Shown one piece after another: positions 41,757 to 53,137 of a stretch of DNA of 64,000 bases (within the stretch, counting starts at the first letter, position 1; every line of letters starts with the position of its first letter). A program made the position numbers and the translations under genes. Source of the stretch: Mesostigma viride (lineage: Eukaryota; Streptophyta; Mesostigmatophyceae; Mesostigmatales; Mesostigmataceae). The notes beneath the pieces were generated by a model. The model was given only the letters and a program-made list of their open reading frames with translations, was not told the DNA's origin and made no database searches. Location of the stretch: positions 1,504,955-1,568,954 of the forward strand of contig RPFO01000188.1 in assembly GCA_009746045.1 (NCBI GenBank), written 5' to 3'.

Positions 41757-42472
41757 CCTGCGTGGGTGCCACCGCCTTCCCCACTCACGGGACAAGGCGG
41801 CCCCCCCACCAGTCCTACTCACCTTCCCCTCCCCTGAGGATAAGCAGCGGTTCCTCTCTCGTCGCAAGCGGTTGCACGACCTCACCTGGACGCTGGATGA
41901 CGACCTCACCCCCGCTCAGCAACAGCAGCGACGCGACCTGTGGCCGGAATACCTCCGCCATAAGCAGGACCCCCAGAAGCCCAAGGTGTACTGGAGGGGC
42001 GGGGACCTGATGATCAACCACAAGATGTGGACGCCCCCAGCGGGCTAGAATAGCAATAGCCCTAGCTTGTAACCATTGGCGTCACTGCCGCTAAGGCAGC
42101 CATGCCTAGAATGTTGCCTAGCTGTGCCAACACACCTAGTCACGTGCCGCCAACGCACGGTACACAACCAGCCATAGCCTTAGCCTAGTCCTAGTACAGC
42201 CATGCTACGCCCTGGCTATGTTCAGATTACTTGCCCACGCTCCTTGCTATGATATGCTCACATGGGTCTTATTGCACCCACAGTTTGCCGGATCGTTAGC
42301 CTGTCCTTTTAGCTAGCCGCGCCCGATTGCAGCTGTGGCATGCCTTTGGCATGAAGGAGACTGGGGGTCTCTGCCCTTTCTCCTGTAGTGCACACACAGG
42401 GATTAAAAGCACTTCGGTGCTCCGTGACTCCCCAACGGGAGCACGAGTTTAATTAATTAATTAATTAATGCC
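41757..42472 (+). mobile_element. 3' half of an ORF1-only retroposon
   Basis: The ORF1 C-terminal part is open to 42048 (SRRKRLHDLTWTLDDDLTPA, then QQQQRRDLWPEYLRHKQDPQ and KPKVYWRGGDLMINHKMW). A 3' UTR of about 380 bases, a ctccccaacgggag hairpin and (TTAA)n follow. No RT-coding sequence lies between the ORF1 stop and the tail. Confidence 0.75.
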
Positions 42473-42477
42473 GGCCT

Positions 42478-45190
42478 GGACACTGACTGAGGTCGCGTCG
42501 CTGCTGCTGCTGCTACTGCTGCTGAGCGGGGGTCAGGTCGTTGTTGCAGCGTCCAGGTGACTGAAGTCGTGCAACCTCTTGCGACGAGAGAGGAACAGTC
42601 GCTTATCCTCCAGAGAGTGGAAGGTGAGCAGGACTATGTAGTGGGGGAGCCGCCTCATTGTCCCGTGAGTGGGGAAGGCGGTGGCACCCACGCAGAACTT
42701 TCTACTTTGCCTGCCAGGCCCACGAGGGTAAGAAGCTTGTTCTTGAGCTCGTCAGCGACAGAGGTTGACGTCTCCCCTGGCTCCTGGGGGAAACGACGCA
42801 TGCAGCACCACTTGGCTCTCGCCGGGCGAGCGCGGTCGGTGGCCTCCCGTTGTTCCGCCTGGCGGTGTGCTTCCAGCTCCTGGAGTTTCGTGGTCGGATG
42901 GCGTCGCGGTGGTCAAGGCGATCGCTGACCGCAGCAGGTCGGCCCGACCACCACGGGCATAGGAGAGCGGCGGGAGGTCACCAGCATCCTGCCGGGTGGC
43001 GGGGCTGGGTCGCGATGGGTGGCCGTCTGCGCCGCGATCTGACACTGAGACACTGAGACCTGCGTGGCCAGGGCCTCGGTGTGGGCGGTGATGGCTTCAA
43101 GCTTCTTGATGAGCAGGCCACACTTGCCCTCCACCTGGTTGAGGCGGGAGAGTAGGGCAGCATGCGCATCAGAGGCCTGCGCCGCGGGATCTGCAGCGCC
43201 GTGAGCTGAGATTGAAGCTTCAATGTGGGCGACCTTGTTTTCCGCATTGGAGACCTTGGCCTCCACCGTGTTAACTCGTCGTCTGTCCCAACTCAGTCCT
43301 CACAGGAGGACTGAGTTGACAATTTTCAACCGCATGTAGCGACTAGGTGGGGGGTCCATCCCAAATGTTTTGATGTGGATCGGGGGTGTACTAGATGTCA
43401 TTTTGTTGGCAAAAATACTGCATATGTGAAAACTTGACCCGAACACCTGAAAATTACACGGACGATGGGCACCCCTCGCGAATTTGCATTTTTCGGGATA
43501 AGAACGAGTGGGAAAAATTCAATCAAATCCTCGTGCATGAAGAAAAAATATAGGCATGTAAACAATATAGTTCTTGAAACGAGGAAAAAAACTGGGCTCG
43601 ATTTGGCCACTGCAACTGCCTGAAACAATTAAAAAACTCTCAGTCCTCAGGAGAGGAATGGGGCTTTTGCTAACTTTGCTAGCATGTAAGTGCGGTCATA
43701 CTACACACCACCGTGGCCACCAACCATCCCAATCAACTCATTTCCCTTCAAGCATTACAGGACAACACACTTGCATCATCATACTTCAGGTATATCATAC
43801 CTTATCATGTAGTGAGAGCCTATGCATGCATGTAGGGAATGGGCTTGGATACCCTACCAACAAAGGGTTATGTTATAAGTGTCAACCACCAATATAATGG
43901 GTAGGTTAAGCATATTTCCATTGTTTCTAACAACAATAGATATGGCTATAACTGTTTTGCCTTGCCATGATGTGGCCAACATAGTTGCTGGCACATGATG
44001 GCAGTGGTTTGTCACCAAGACTTTTCACTCACCCGTAAAAGCTTGAATGCACCCTTGACGCGGCCCGTGGCCTCAAAATCATGCAGTATGAACGTAGCAA
44101 AAGAATAACTAACATCTATGAAGGTGTTTAAACCTGCACAGCTCCTAAAACCCTGCACAACTACACTGGGTCAAGGCAAATGCCTGATAACATCATCTGA
44201 AAAGGGGGTTTTAGAGAGGGCAGGCAACGGTCAAGAAAGAGCATCAAGACTTGAACCTGACAACGCCTCGCAAGCTTAAACTCATGTACGAACATCAAGA
44301 AACGAAGAGGCAACGATTATCCGGCTTTACCTGGCACGGCTAGCGTTACCTTGGCCCAGGCGGTGCCCGCAAAAGTGGCACTTTGCGGCACATAGACCAT
44401 GACGTGACAGAATGGTCGAAATACTCAAATCTATACTGTCACTCAATTTATTCTAATACAATGCATGTTAAAATGTAGAAAGAAACCTATCAGCCATTGA
44501 AATTGCGCCGGAAAGCAAGCGCAGTCATCAATTCCGTCGACCTGCCTTATCGCCGTTTTTTCCAGCAAGAACAGTGCCGACACCGGGTAAATCGCATCCC
44601 CGCGAGCTAAAAATGTATTTTTATCATCTTTAGGGCATGTTAAATCTATTTCCTGAGTTTGGACAGCTAACTCGTCCGCAAACGTAAACTGCATGCATGG
44701 GCGCGAGCCGCCATGGCTAGGTCGTGCATTTCCGGAACTCGCGTTTCACGTGGAAAAGTACCCTTACCACCTGTACTTTGACCGTACATTTAGCCGCTCA
44801 TACCAAATCCAAAAAAATCGCAAAAATATGTCCAAGAAAGATCTTTTCACGTAGTATTTGAATAAATTTTGAGAGAATTTTTTTGTCAAACATTCTGACC
44901 GGGGCGAATTTTCTACGAAACCCAAAAACTCGGTCCTCTAGAGAGGACTGAGTTCAACTCAGTCCTCCGTAGAGGACCAGGGACAGACGACGAGTTAAGC
45001 CCCGTGGTCAGCGATGCATGTCATCTTCTCGGCCAACAGCCAGGTCACGTGCTCCTCCAGCACTGCTCGGATGTAGAGTCCTTGCCTGAGGGGGAGGAAG
45101 CCGATGGGGCGGCCGGCTGCGCCGGCCGGGGCTGGGTTGCGGAGCTTAATCAGTTGCGCGGAGCTGGAAGACGCTGGTCAAGATAATCGT
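42478..45190 (-). mobile_element. ORF1 fragment of the same family, split by a transposon
   Basis: Minus-strand text around 42560-43266 gives the coiled-coil part (EAKVSNAENKVAHIEAS, HAALLSRLNQVEGK) and RRM-like portions with frameshifts. The N-terminal part continues at 44998-45190 beyond an insertion at TTAA. The related copy at 46440 shows the uninterrupted arrangement. Confidence 0.65.
43270..44997. mobile_element. TTAA-flanked DNA transposon, non-autonomous
   Basis: The left end is ttaa then CTCGTCGTCTGTCCC; the right end is GGGACAGACGACGAG then ttaa. A 15-bp perfect inverted repeat sits inside a TTAA target duplication, as in piggyBac-type insertion. Hairpins of aactcagtcctc/gaggactgagtt lie just inside each end. 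About 1.7 kb, with no transposase-like ORF seen. Confidence 0.8.
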
Positions 45191-45599
45191 GTGGAGGTCC
45201 ACATCGATTAACTGATTCCAATTCCGCGGTTGTCATTGTAATCGACATCCTCCCCTTCTGTGGGCATTAAGCGCTTCCGTTCCTTGCATGACGAGGAACT
45301 GAATGATCTGGACGCATATTCCCTCTTCGTCAGGTAGAGCCAGTCGAAGAAGGTGAAGCGTTCGATCCGCGTTGACAGGGCTAGCGGCAACGTTCGGCTA
45401 TATACGGGTGTTCGTGGCAAGGTTAATTCTTGGGCTCAGGTGAGGCGCTCGGCGATGGGTTGGCGGGTAATCTTGGCGGCTGCGCAACGGCAAGGGCGAG
45501 AGGGTTGGGCTGGGAGCTGGGAAGCTGTTCCAGCTCCTTCTTTTCCAGACCTCGTTTAGCTTTCGGAGTCGTAATATAGCTTGAGTCTTAATTGTCACG

Positions 45600-46435
45600 T
45601 GCGTAGCTTTTGCGATACTGCGTTTCAGCCGTAACCGATTATACTGGCGGGTGCGTCTTGAGAAGACGCATCGAATGCAAGTGATCTGACTAGCTGAATT
45701 TGGGGCTCAGACGCAAAAGTTGTGAGCGCCGCCGTCAGCCAGGTCGCCGTCAGCCCTGGGATACCTAGGTAAGCTATAAATTTAATTAATGGTCAATACA
45801 TTCCTAGCTAGCATCTTGTCCCGATCAGAGTTCCTTCCCATATATGCACCATGCATGCAACACTTTTTCAAGTGTGCTACCTATAGGCTTTATATTCAGT
45901 ATAGAGCCTATACCACAACATTTAAAAACGTTACACACGTGACAAGCAGTTATGATGATGATGACTCTGAAAGCAAAACGAGGTTTGGAAAAGGAGCTCA
46001 TATGTAGTTTCTGGCTCCCAGCCCAACCCACTCGCCATCGTCCTTGCCCAGCCGTCTGGGCCCGCAAACCCATCGCCAGCAATTAATAACCCATCGCCAA
46101 GCGCCTCGCCAGAGCCCAAGAAACCCTGCTACGACAAGAGCTTCAAATGGCGACAGTACCTAGAGTACGCATGCTTTACGTTCAGCGGCTGCAGCTGAGA
46201 CTGACCGACGCACACTGCGCCGAGATAGTCCAGTACTTCGCACTGGAACACAAGCAAGCTCTGTGGGCCCGATGGGCCCATGATTCCCCGCCAACAAAGT
46301 GGAGGAGTTTCTCGCCCTGCCAGAATTCAATCATTGCCTCGCTGTCCTTTTCAGCTTAACTTCAAGCTAAGTTAACGCGACCTCGTCGCTAAGCTCCGCA
46401 ACCCAGCCCGGCGCCTGCGCAGCCGGCAGCCACAT
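45600..46435. other. No recognisable gene
   Basis: Short ORFs only. Contains the second copy of the ggtcaatacattcctagcta segment seen near 40948. Confidence 0.5.
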
Positions 46436-46439
46436 CGGC

Positions 46440-47827
46440 TCCCTCCCTCTGCAAGGATGACATCCGAGCAGCGCTGGAGGAGCACGTGTCAACCTGGCCG
46501 TTGGCCGAGAAGCTGACCTCGCTGAACACGACCGGCTCAACATGCACGGTGGCGGGCTCGGGTCACCAATGTGGAAACCAAGGTCGTCCACAAGCTCCAA
46601 CCTCAGTAGTTCACGGCGCTGCAGGTACCGCGGCGCAGGCATCTGAGGCGCATGCTGCACTTGTCTCTCGCCTAAATCAGGTGGAGGGCAAGACTGTGCG
46701 GCTTGCTCGTCAAGAAGCTCCAAGCCATGCATCACCACCCAAACCGACGCCCTGGCCGCGCAGCAGGCCCCGGCGATTGCAGCGCAGACGGCCACCATGC
46801 ATAATTGCAGCCCAGCCCACCCGGCCGGCAGATGATAGCCTCTCGCCGCGTACTCCTACTAGCTGTACGCGGACCTGCTGCGGTCAGCGACCGCCTCGAC
46901 CACTGACTCCATCGCTACGAAACTCCAGGAGCTTGAAGACCTTCGCCAGGCAAAACAACGGGAGGCCACCGACCGCGCTCGCCGGGAGTGCCGGGTGGTG
47001 CTGCGTCGCTTCCCCCAGAAGCCAGGGAAGACGTCAACCACCCTTGCCGACGAGCTCAAGCCGACCAGCTCGGCCTTACCCTCATGGGCCTGGTAGGTGA
47101 GGTAGAACTGCGTGCATGGGTGCCACCGCCTTCCCCACTCACGGGACAAGGCGACTCCCCCACCAGTCCTGCTCACCTTCCCCTCCCCTGAGGACATTGA
47201 AGCAGCGGTTCCTTTCTGGTCGCAAGAGGTTGCACGACCTCACCTGGACGCCGGACGACGACAGTGACCCCCGCTCCGCAGCAGCAGCGACGCGACCTGT
47301 GGCCGGGATACCTCCGCCACAAGCAGGACCCCCAGAAGCCCAAGGTGTACTGGCGGGGCGGGGACCTAATGATCAACCACGTATTACTATACCATCCAAG
47401 TGCCGGACTAGCTAATAGCCCTAGCTTGTATCCCTCAGTAGTCACTGCCGCCATGGCAGCCATATGCTTAGAATGTTTGCCTAGCTGTGCCAACATACCT
47501 ATAGTCACGCGCATCGCTCATGCACGGTATACAACCAGCCATAGCCCTAGCTTAGTCCTTGTACAGCCATGCTACGTCCTGGCTATGACCAGATTCCTTG
47601 CCCACGCTCCCTTGTTATGCCATGCTCACATGGGTCATATTGCACCCACTAGATTGCCGGATCGTTAGCGTGTCCGTTGAGCTAGCGCGCCCGAATGCAG
47701 CTGTGGCATGCCTTAGGCATGAAGGAGACTGGGGGTCTCTGCCCTTTCTCCTGTTGTGTAAAAGCTCTTCGGTGCTCCGTGACTCCCCAACGGGAGCACG
47801 AGTTTAATTAATTAATTAATTAATTAA
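46440..47827 (+). mobile_element. ORF1-only retroposon, fullest copy, frameshifted
   Basis: Order: N-terminal part (46456-46560), coiled coil (QASEAHAALVSRLNQVEGK), YADLLRSATASTTDSIATKL, RRM-like ECRVVLRRFPQ, then LTWTPDDD.. and YLRHKQDPQKPKVYWRGGDL, spread over several frames. A 3' UTR of about 370 bases, a ctccccaacgggag hairpin and a (TTAA)n tail at 47802-47827. No RT domain. Confidence 0.75.
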
Positions 47828-48211
47828 GTGCCGGAGTGCAGTGGTGGGATTATCAAGGGCTACCTGATGTGTGGTCCATGCACCGATGTCGGGCTGCCGG
47901 GGCGGCGGAGGAGGGTGTGGCCAGTGCTGAAAGCTAGTGCTGGCCATGGGGCACTCCCACGCTGTAGCGCTATAGGGGAAGCCATCCATGAGATGGTCCT
48001 CTAGGCCACGGGCGCTTTGGATCCTAGACGGCAGGTGAACCGCTCACAAGTGTAGGGGAGCTGACCGTGCTTCGGAATGCATGGCCGTAACCCAACCGCC
48101 CTAGCCATCGAGTACAAGGAGGAGAGCACGATCGAGGGAGATGCAAATCGACCTTGAGGACCCCCCTACCCCTATGGTATCCATCACTATTGATGACCTG
48201 GTGGTCAGCAA

Positions 48212-48833
48212 TTGCATGGCGCACGTGCGATCGAGGCGGTGAATCGCTTAATCACGAGTGCTATTGAAGACGGGTACGCGCCTAACAACCTTGTGCCCTC
48301 CATGGACAAGACGATCATGGCTAGCCCGGAGGGGGAGGATGAGCTAGAAGCTTTGGGTGTTGTTCACCGGCGGGATGGCCGGGGTGTTGGAGCCGACAGC
48401 TAAGCAGCTCACCCTTGTGGTTGAGCACACTCGTGTACTCCTCGAGAGGGGACGCACTACCGCTGAGGCGCTGGCGGCCGTCGTGGGCCGGTGGGTGTGG
48501 CTGCAGATGCTCAGCCGCACTTGCTTGTCCATATGGCAGCAGAGTTTTAAGTTCATCAACCTCAATTACAGTAGGGCCGGTGGGGCCAGCGAGCGCGACC
48601 CTTGTGGCAAGGTGTGCGCGATGAGCTCGAGTGTGCCATGGCGTTGGCCCCCATGCTCCGTGTGGACCGGGGGGCTGCCCTGGCTCCGGTGGTGGTGGCT
48701 TCGGATGCGTCTAGTTTTGGGCAGGGGGTGATATACGCTGAGATGGCCCCAGCTGAGGTGACGGAATTAGCTCGGGGCCGGGAGGTGCGGGGTTATCCAA
48801 CCCTGCTCACCCCAGGTGAGGCCATGTATGTAT
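48212..48833 (+). pseudogene. DIRS-like reverse transcriptase/RNase H fragment
   Basis: Three overlapping frames give GVLEPTAKQLTLVVEHTRVL, TTAEALAAVVGRWVWLQMLS, then ELECAMALAPMLRVDRGAAL and VVVASDASSFGQGVIYAEM. This is the RT-thumb to RNase H pattern (catalytic ASDAS) of DIRS-type elements common in algal genomes. Ends at a TAG at 48831-48833. Frameshifts make it non-functional. Confidence 0.6.
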
Positions 48834-51800
48834 AGAGCGCATTCTTCACTGACAGTGCAGCGAATTTCTTATTTTGCAGTCTGTGTTGCGGAATAGGCTC
48901 TGAGTCTGGTACGTATGAGACGTTTTCACGAACAAGCCTGAGCCAGATCACATTTTCTTGAGCCCAAGCTAACGCACCAGACCAGCCAACTCAAGTGATT
49001 CTGCTGCTGTCGACTATTCGACACTGCATGCGTCAATCTGCCCGACCCGCTGGAACAGCAACGAACTCTGCACGACAACAACAATCAGCCGACACAGTGT
49101 GGTGGTGGCAACGAGTTCTTCCAGTCATGACAATCAATGCCTTCCTTTTCAACGACTATACATCTGTCAGTTTTGGTGACAACATCTTCATGTTTCGGCA
49201 ACAACCTTTAGTTGTACTCGCCGACACTTTGCTGTACTGCAGCGACATCTGGTTGTGGCGACAGCGTCGTCTGCTGCAACGGCATCTGCTGGGCCAACAT
49301 CTTGAGAAGCAGGTGGGCACCTGGTGATCTCTTTTGGTTGCAGAAGAGATGTCTAGCTAGCTAGGGGATGAGACATTTTTCATAATGCTCACCACCACCA
49401 TAATAATGCTAGAATGGAGAAGACCTCGTTCTGTAAGCAGTTAGGAGGAAGGTCTTTTCCCTGTTCTAGTAGTACATGGCTTGTAAAAAGGGTGACAGTC
49501 ACATGTTTCTCAAGGTGTGCTGTCATATTGCTGACACCAAGGTAAGACGTACGTACGTGAGTCACTGGTGTGGATGTCGATCCGGTTGGACAAGGTCACT
49601 GTTGTTCCTAACACCTACATGCCTACATGTAGTTAGGGAGTGCTGGTGTAACGTGCCAAACCCATCGGCCACTGAGGCACGTTGCATGGGAAAGATCGTT
49701 TCTATCTACGGGACCATCGTCCCGGTTTGTTGTCTGCCTGAGAGGGGAAGGGAATCACTATACTACGGGCTACTTGCTGTCATCACTGAGTAGGCCCAGA
49801 AGCATTATAATAATTACCTTCTTGTGTTCTTGCAATTGCAGTTGAACAAGATTATGCGCCGGACATGATTGTATTAAAAGGAATAGATTCGTAGCTCAGA
49901 TTAACTGAGGTGGGTGAGTCGGCGGATTGGCGGACGACTGTCTTGTCCATCGTCCTCGCACGCCTTTATGCCAAGCAGTGCCACTAGGTCGGCGCTGAGC
50001 TGTTCCAACCCTTGTGGCCAGCTAAGCACCCAGAATATTCCACGCTTAATTTACGTTATATTGTAGTGGGCCGAACTACGGGTCGAACATATTAGGGCTG
50101 ATCAACCTCTAACCATGTCCGTGGTAACCATCGTTACGTTATATATTAGGGCTGATCAACCTCTAACCATGTCCGTGGTAACCATCGTTACGTTATGCCA
50201 TCGGACACACATCCATCGGTATATATCCCAATGTCACCAATATTACTCTATAGATCTCAACTGTCGGCACCCTCGTATACACATGCAGAGGAGTGCCGGA
50301 AGGTATGGACTTCAAACCACCTTAGGTATCTATCTCTTTTTGCACGCATCTTTTTATACCATATTTCTTTTGCCAAACTTTCTCATGCTCACTAGGTTCG
50401 ACCCTAGTCGGCACGCTACACTCCTCAGGAGGGGGGCCCCCTTATCAGGGAAGGGAGCCCACTCCCTTCAAGCGAAGGGTTCAAATAGTTTGGCTCATAC
50501 TCTATCCAGACCTTGGCCTCGTTACCTTCTGACCCTAGGCTTCCCTTAGTCACGCATCAAGCTGGGTACTGATCCGCTGGAGCCCACCCTATATAGTGAT
50601 TCGAGGCGGGCGCACACGATCGGGGGCACGATCGGACGGCAGGCGCGCACGATCCGGCTAGCCACAGTGATCGGGGGCACGATCCTGGGCACTAGCGATC
50701 GGAGGGGGGCCGCGCTCGAATAGGGACTCTCCCCACGGATAGACCTGCCCCGGCAGGATTTGTTTCCTTAGGTCGCCCAAGTGTCCAGCTCTAAGACCTT
50801 GGTCCCTAACTATCTACCGGGCCGAAGAACCCGGGCGGGCGTAAGGCCCTCCTATACTACCGAGGAAGCCCTCGGTCGGGCCTAGAGCCCTGAGATGGAA
50901 CATAGGGCTATAGGAGCGTTCATGAGCTGGTCCGGCCGCCAGGCCTTAAGATTCAGCCTATATGATTTCAGGCATCCGCCCTGGGTTACACCAGATTCAT
51001 GACCAATCCTATATACCCGTTCCTTGAAAGCAGCTTATATCCGCTCAACGTCCATAGAGGGTGGATCCGGCAAGCCTATAATAATAGCTGTTGATCGTGC
51101 CGGTCCATTTGGTGGATTGAAGACATCCATTGTGATGTCAGGCACTTGTGAGGCTGCCAGGTAGTCCTGACCGCTGCTGGGATGTCTGGCCATGCGCCAG
51201 ACTAGCTTGATCAGTTACTTGACGTAAATATCGAAATCGTGACGATACGTATCACAGTTGCTTGGGGTTGTTGTCGTCTGAGTTGTCGACTGAATCAGGA
51301 GAAGCCGTACATGAACCGGTGGCTGTGTTGCTAGCGTGCAGCTCGGTCATATCGGAGAAGAACCGCATGTTGATGGTGCAGTCAGACCGTGCACCGCTGA
51401 ATTGATTACTTGATGTAGCGTCGCGTGTTCAGCGACCGGGAAATCAGCGTTCAGCGACGAAGAGTGCGCCGGTGTCAGATGGGTGCCACTCTAACCTGCA
51501 AGATTGTGTGCATGGGTTGGTTGCGCTTGTGGTCGTGCAGAAGCATGGCATATACAAACAAAAGTCAGGCTGATTCTCGGGGTGGCAAGAAGCCAGCCCC
51601 AAGAGAAAGAAGGTACGCAACAAGACATAACAAGACCACTAGTGTCAAGTTAGAACAACAAGACAACAAGGCTCCACCTATAGTAGCCTCTGGAATTATG
51701 GCAACTGCTGAGGGCAGCCATCGCTAGCCAGCAGCCATGCAGGAAAAACGAAAAGACAACTACTAAGTACCACACAGATCTGTCAAGTACTATTATATAT

Positions 51801-51860
51801 TCTGACACTATACTATATTCTGAAGGCCCTGCACTTAAGTTGTCGTTTCATCACAACCTT
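48834..51860. other. No recognisable gene; direct duplication at 50094-50195
   Basis: A unit of about 52 bases (gggctgatcaacctctaacc, atgtccgtggtaaccatcgt, tacgtta) occurs twice in tandem. At 50605-50700, cacgatcgggggcacgatc motifs recur. Short ORFs only; possibly retroelement LTR or UTR debris. Confidence 0.45.
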
Positions 51861-52372
51861 GTCAGACTCCTCCCCCCCCTATAAATGGATCTGGAGACAG
51901 TACAGTACTATGATGTCGACAGATTCGTCGCGCCAGATCCGTCGACACGTACACTAGGGATGAGTCAATCAGTCAATGTGTCAATGCGATATTAATATAT
52001 ACTGCGGCATAAGCGGCAATACCGATTAGCTGCGGCAGGCCATTGTGCATGTCACAATTAGCAGGATCCTCAACTTCACGGCCAAACACAACATTGAGCA
52101 GAGGCTGCCGGCCACGGCTATAAAAAGGAAACGGGGGTGTGGTCGGCACTGAGCAATTAATAGTAGGCAGACATGACAAGTGGTGAATCAGTGTCAGACC
52201 TCCCGGCCGCAGCATTTCGGAATGGTTGCCGACTATGCGACAGACCTACATGCCCGGCCTTAGCCTGGCAGCATCCTGCCAGGGAAGAAGTGAACAGGTT
52301 GGTTCTTTCCCAAAGAAAGGTTGGCTGAGTATCAAACCGCAATGCAAAGCTAGGGGTCCACATGATCACGTT

Positions 52373-53130
52373 CAATAGGTTGCCGACGTGTCACCGGCCG
52401 GGCGTGTCTGCTCCTCTCGATCCCCAACTTCGGGCAGTTGCGCTTCATGTGACCGATCTAGCTCCTGGCAATAGAAGCACCGCATGTGCCAGCTGCGGGT
52501 ATTGAGTATAGAGCATTGACGTACCTGGGAGTCATTCTGCTCGTCGCCGATCTCGCCGTCCTCATCTTGCTCCTTCTCAGCTGGGGATTCCTCCGCGTGG
52601 TCGCCTTCGTCTGCAGGATTCGACGCGTCAGTACCGCGCCGCGTCGAGCGCGCAGTCCTACTTGCCATGTGGTCGTCGGCTGCAGTGAGGAGATATGCTT
52701 TGACCTTCAATGCATGGACATGTCCCACAGATGCCACGGGGTGTCTGCGAACTTCTTCCTATAGCCTCGAGCTGCAGATCAGGGTGGATGGCCTCCATGA
52801 GGCGAATGTTGTACTCGTGGCCCGACACATCCAATAGGCGATTCGCCATCTCGTCGAATTCCACCTCAAAGTCGCGGTAGGGCATGTCACCCTGTCAGAA
52901 TGCGCCAAAGGCGATGCGCTCCTGGAACTCAGCGTCTGGTGGGACGAGCTAAGTTCTGCTGAATTCCATCAGCTCGTGGATATCCTTGGGGTAGGACTGT
53001 GACGCGATGCCATCGCAGTGAAGCAGTCGTGTACATAACTGAGATGTCCATGGCCTGGGTGATGATCAAGTCGATCAAGTCCTTGGTGGACAGATCCCAG
53101 TTGTGGTAATTCGACCAGAATGTGACGGCC
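52373..53130 (-). pseudogene. Gag-like region downstream of pol, Ty3 element 1
   Basis: Beginning right after the pol stop, minus-strand text reads FWSNYHNWDLSTKDLIDLII, then MPYRDFEVEFDEMANRLLDV, EAIHPDLQLEA, LKVKAYLLTAADDHMAS, an acidic linker, and a CFYCQ..HMKRNCP zinc knuckle (CCHC) broken by a frameshift at about 52455. Several other frame breaks. A candidate polypurine tract (ggggggggaggagt on the minus strand) lies at about 51871-51886. Confidence 0.55.
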
Positions 53131-53137
53131 TTAATTG

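Noticed and set aside
51425-51727. 100-codon ORF starting MFSDREIS
   Set aside because: Has an ATG and a stop but no recognisable domain, in a repeat-rich flank of a retroelement; not enough support for a gene.
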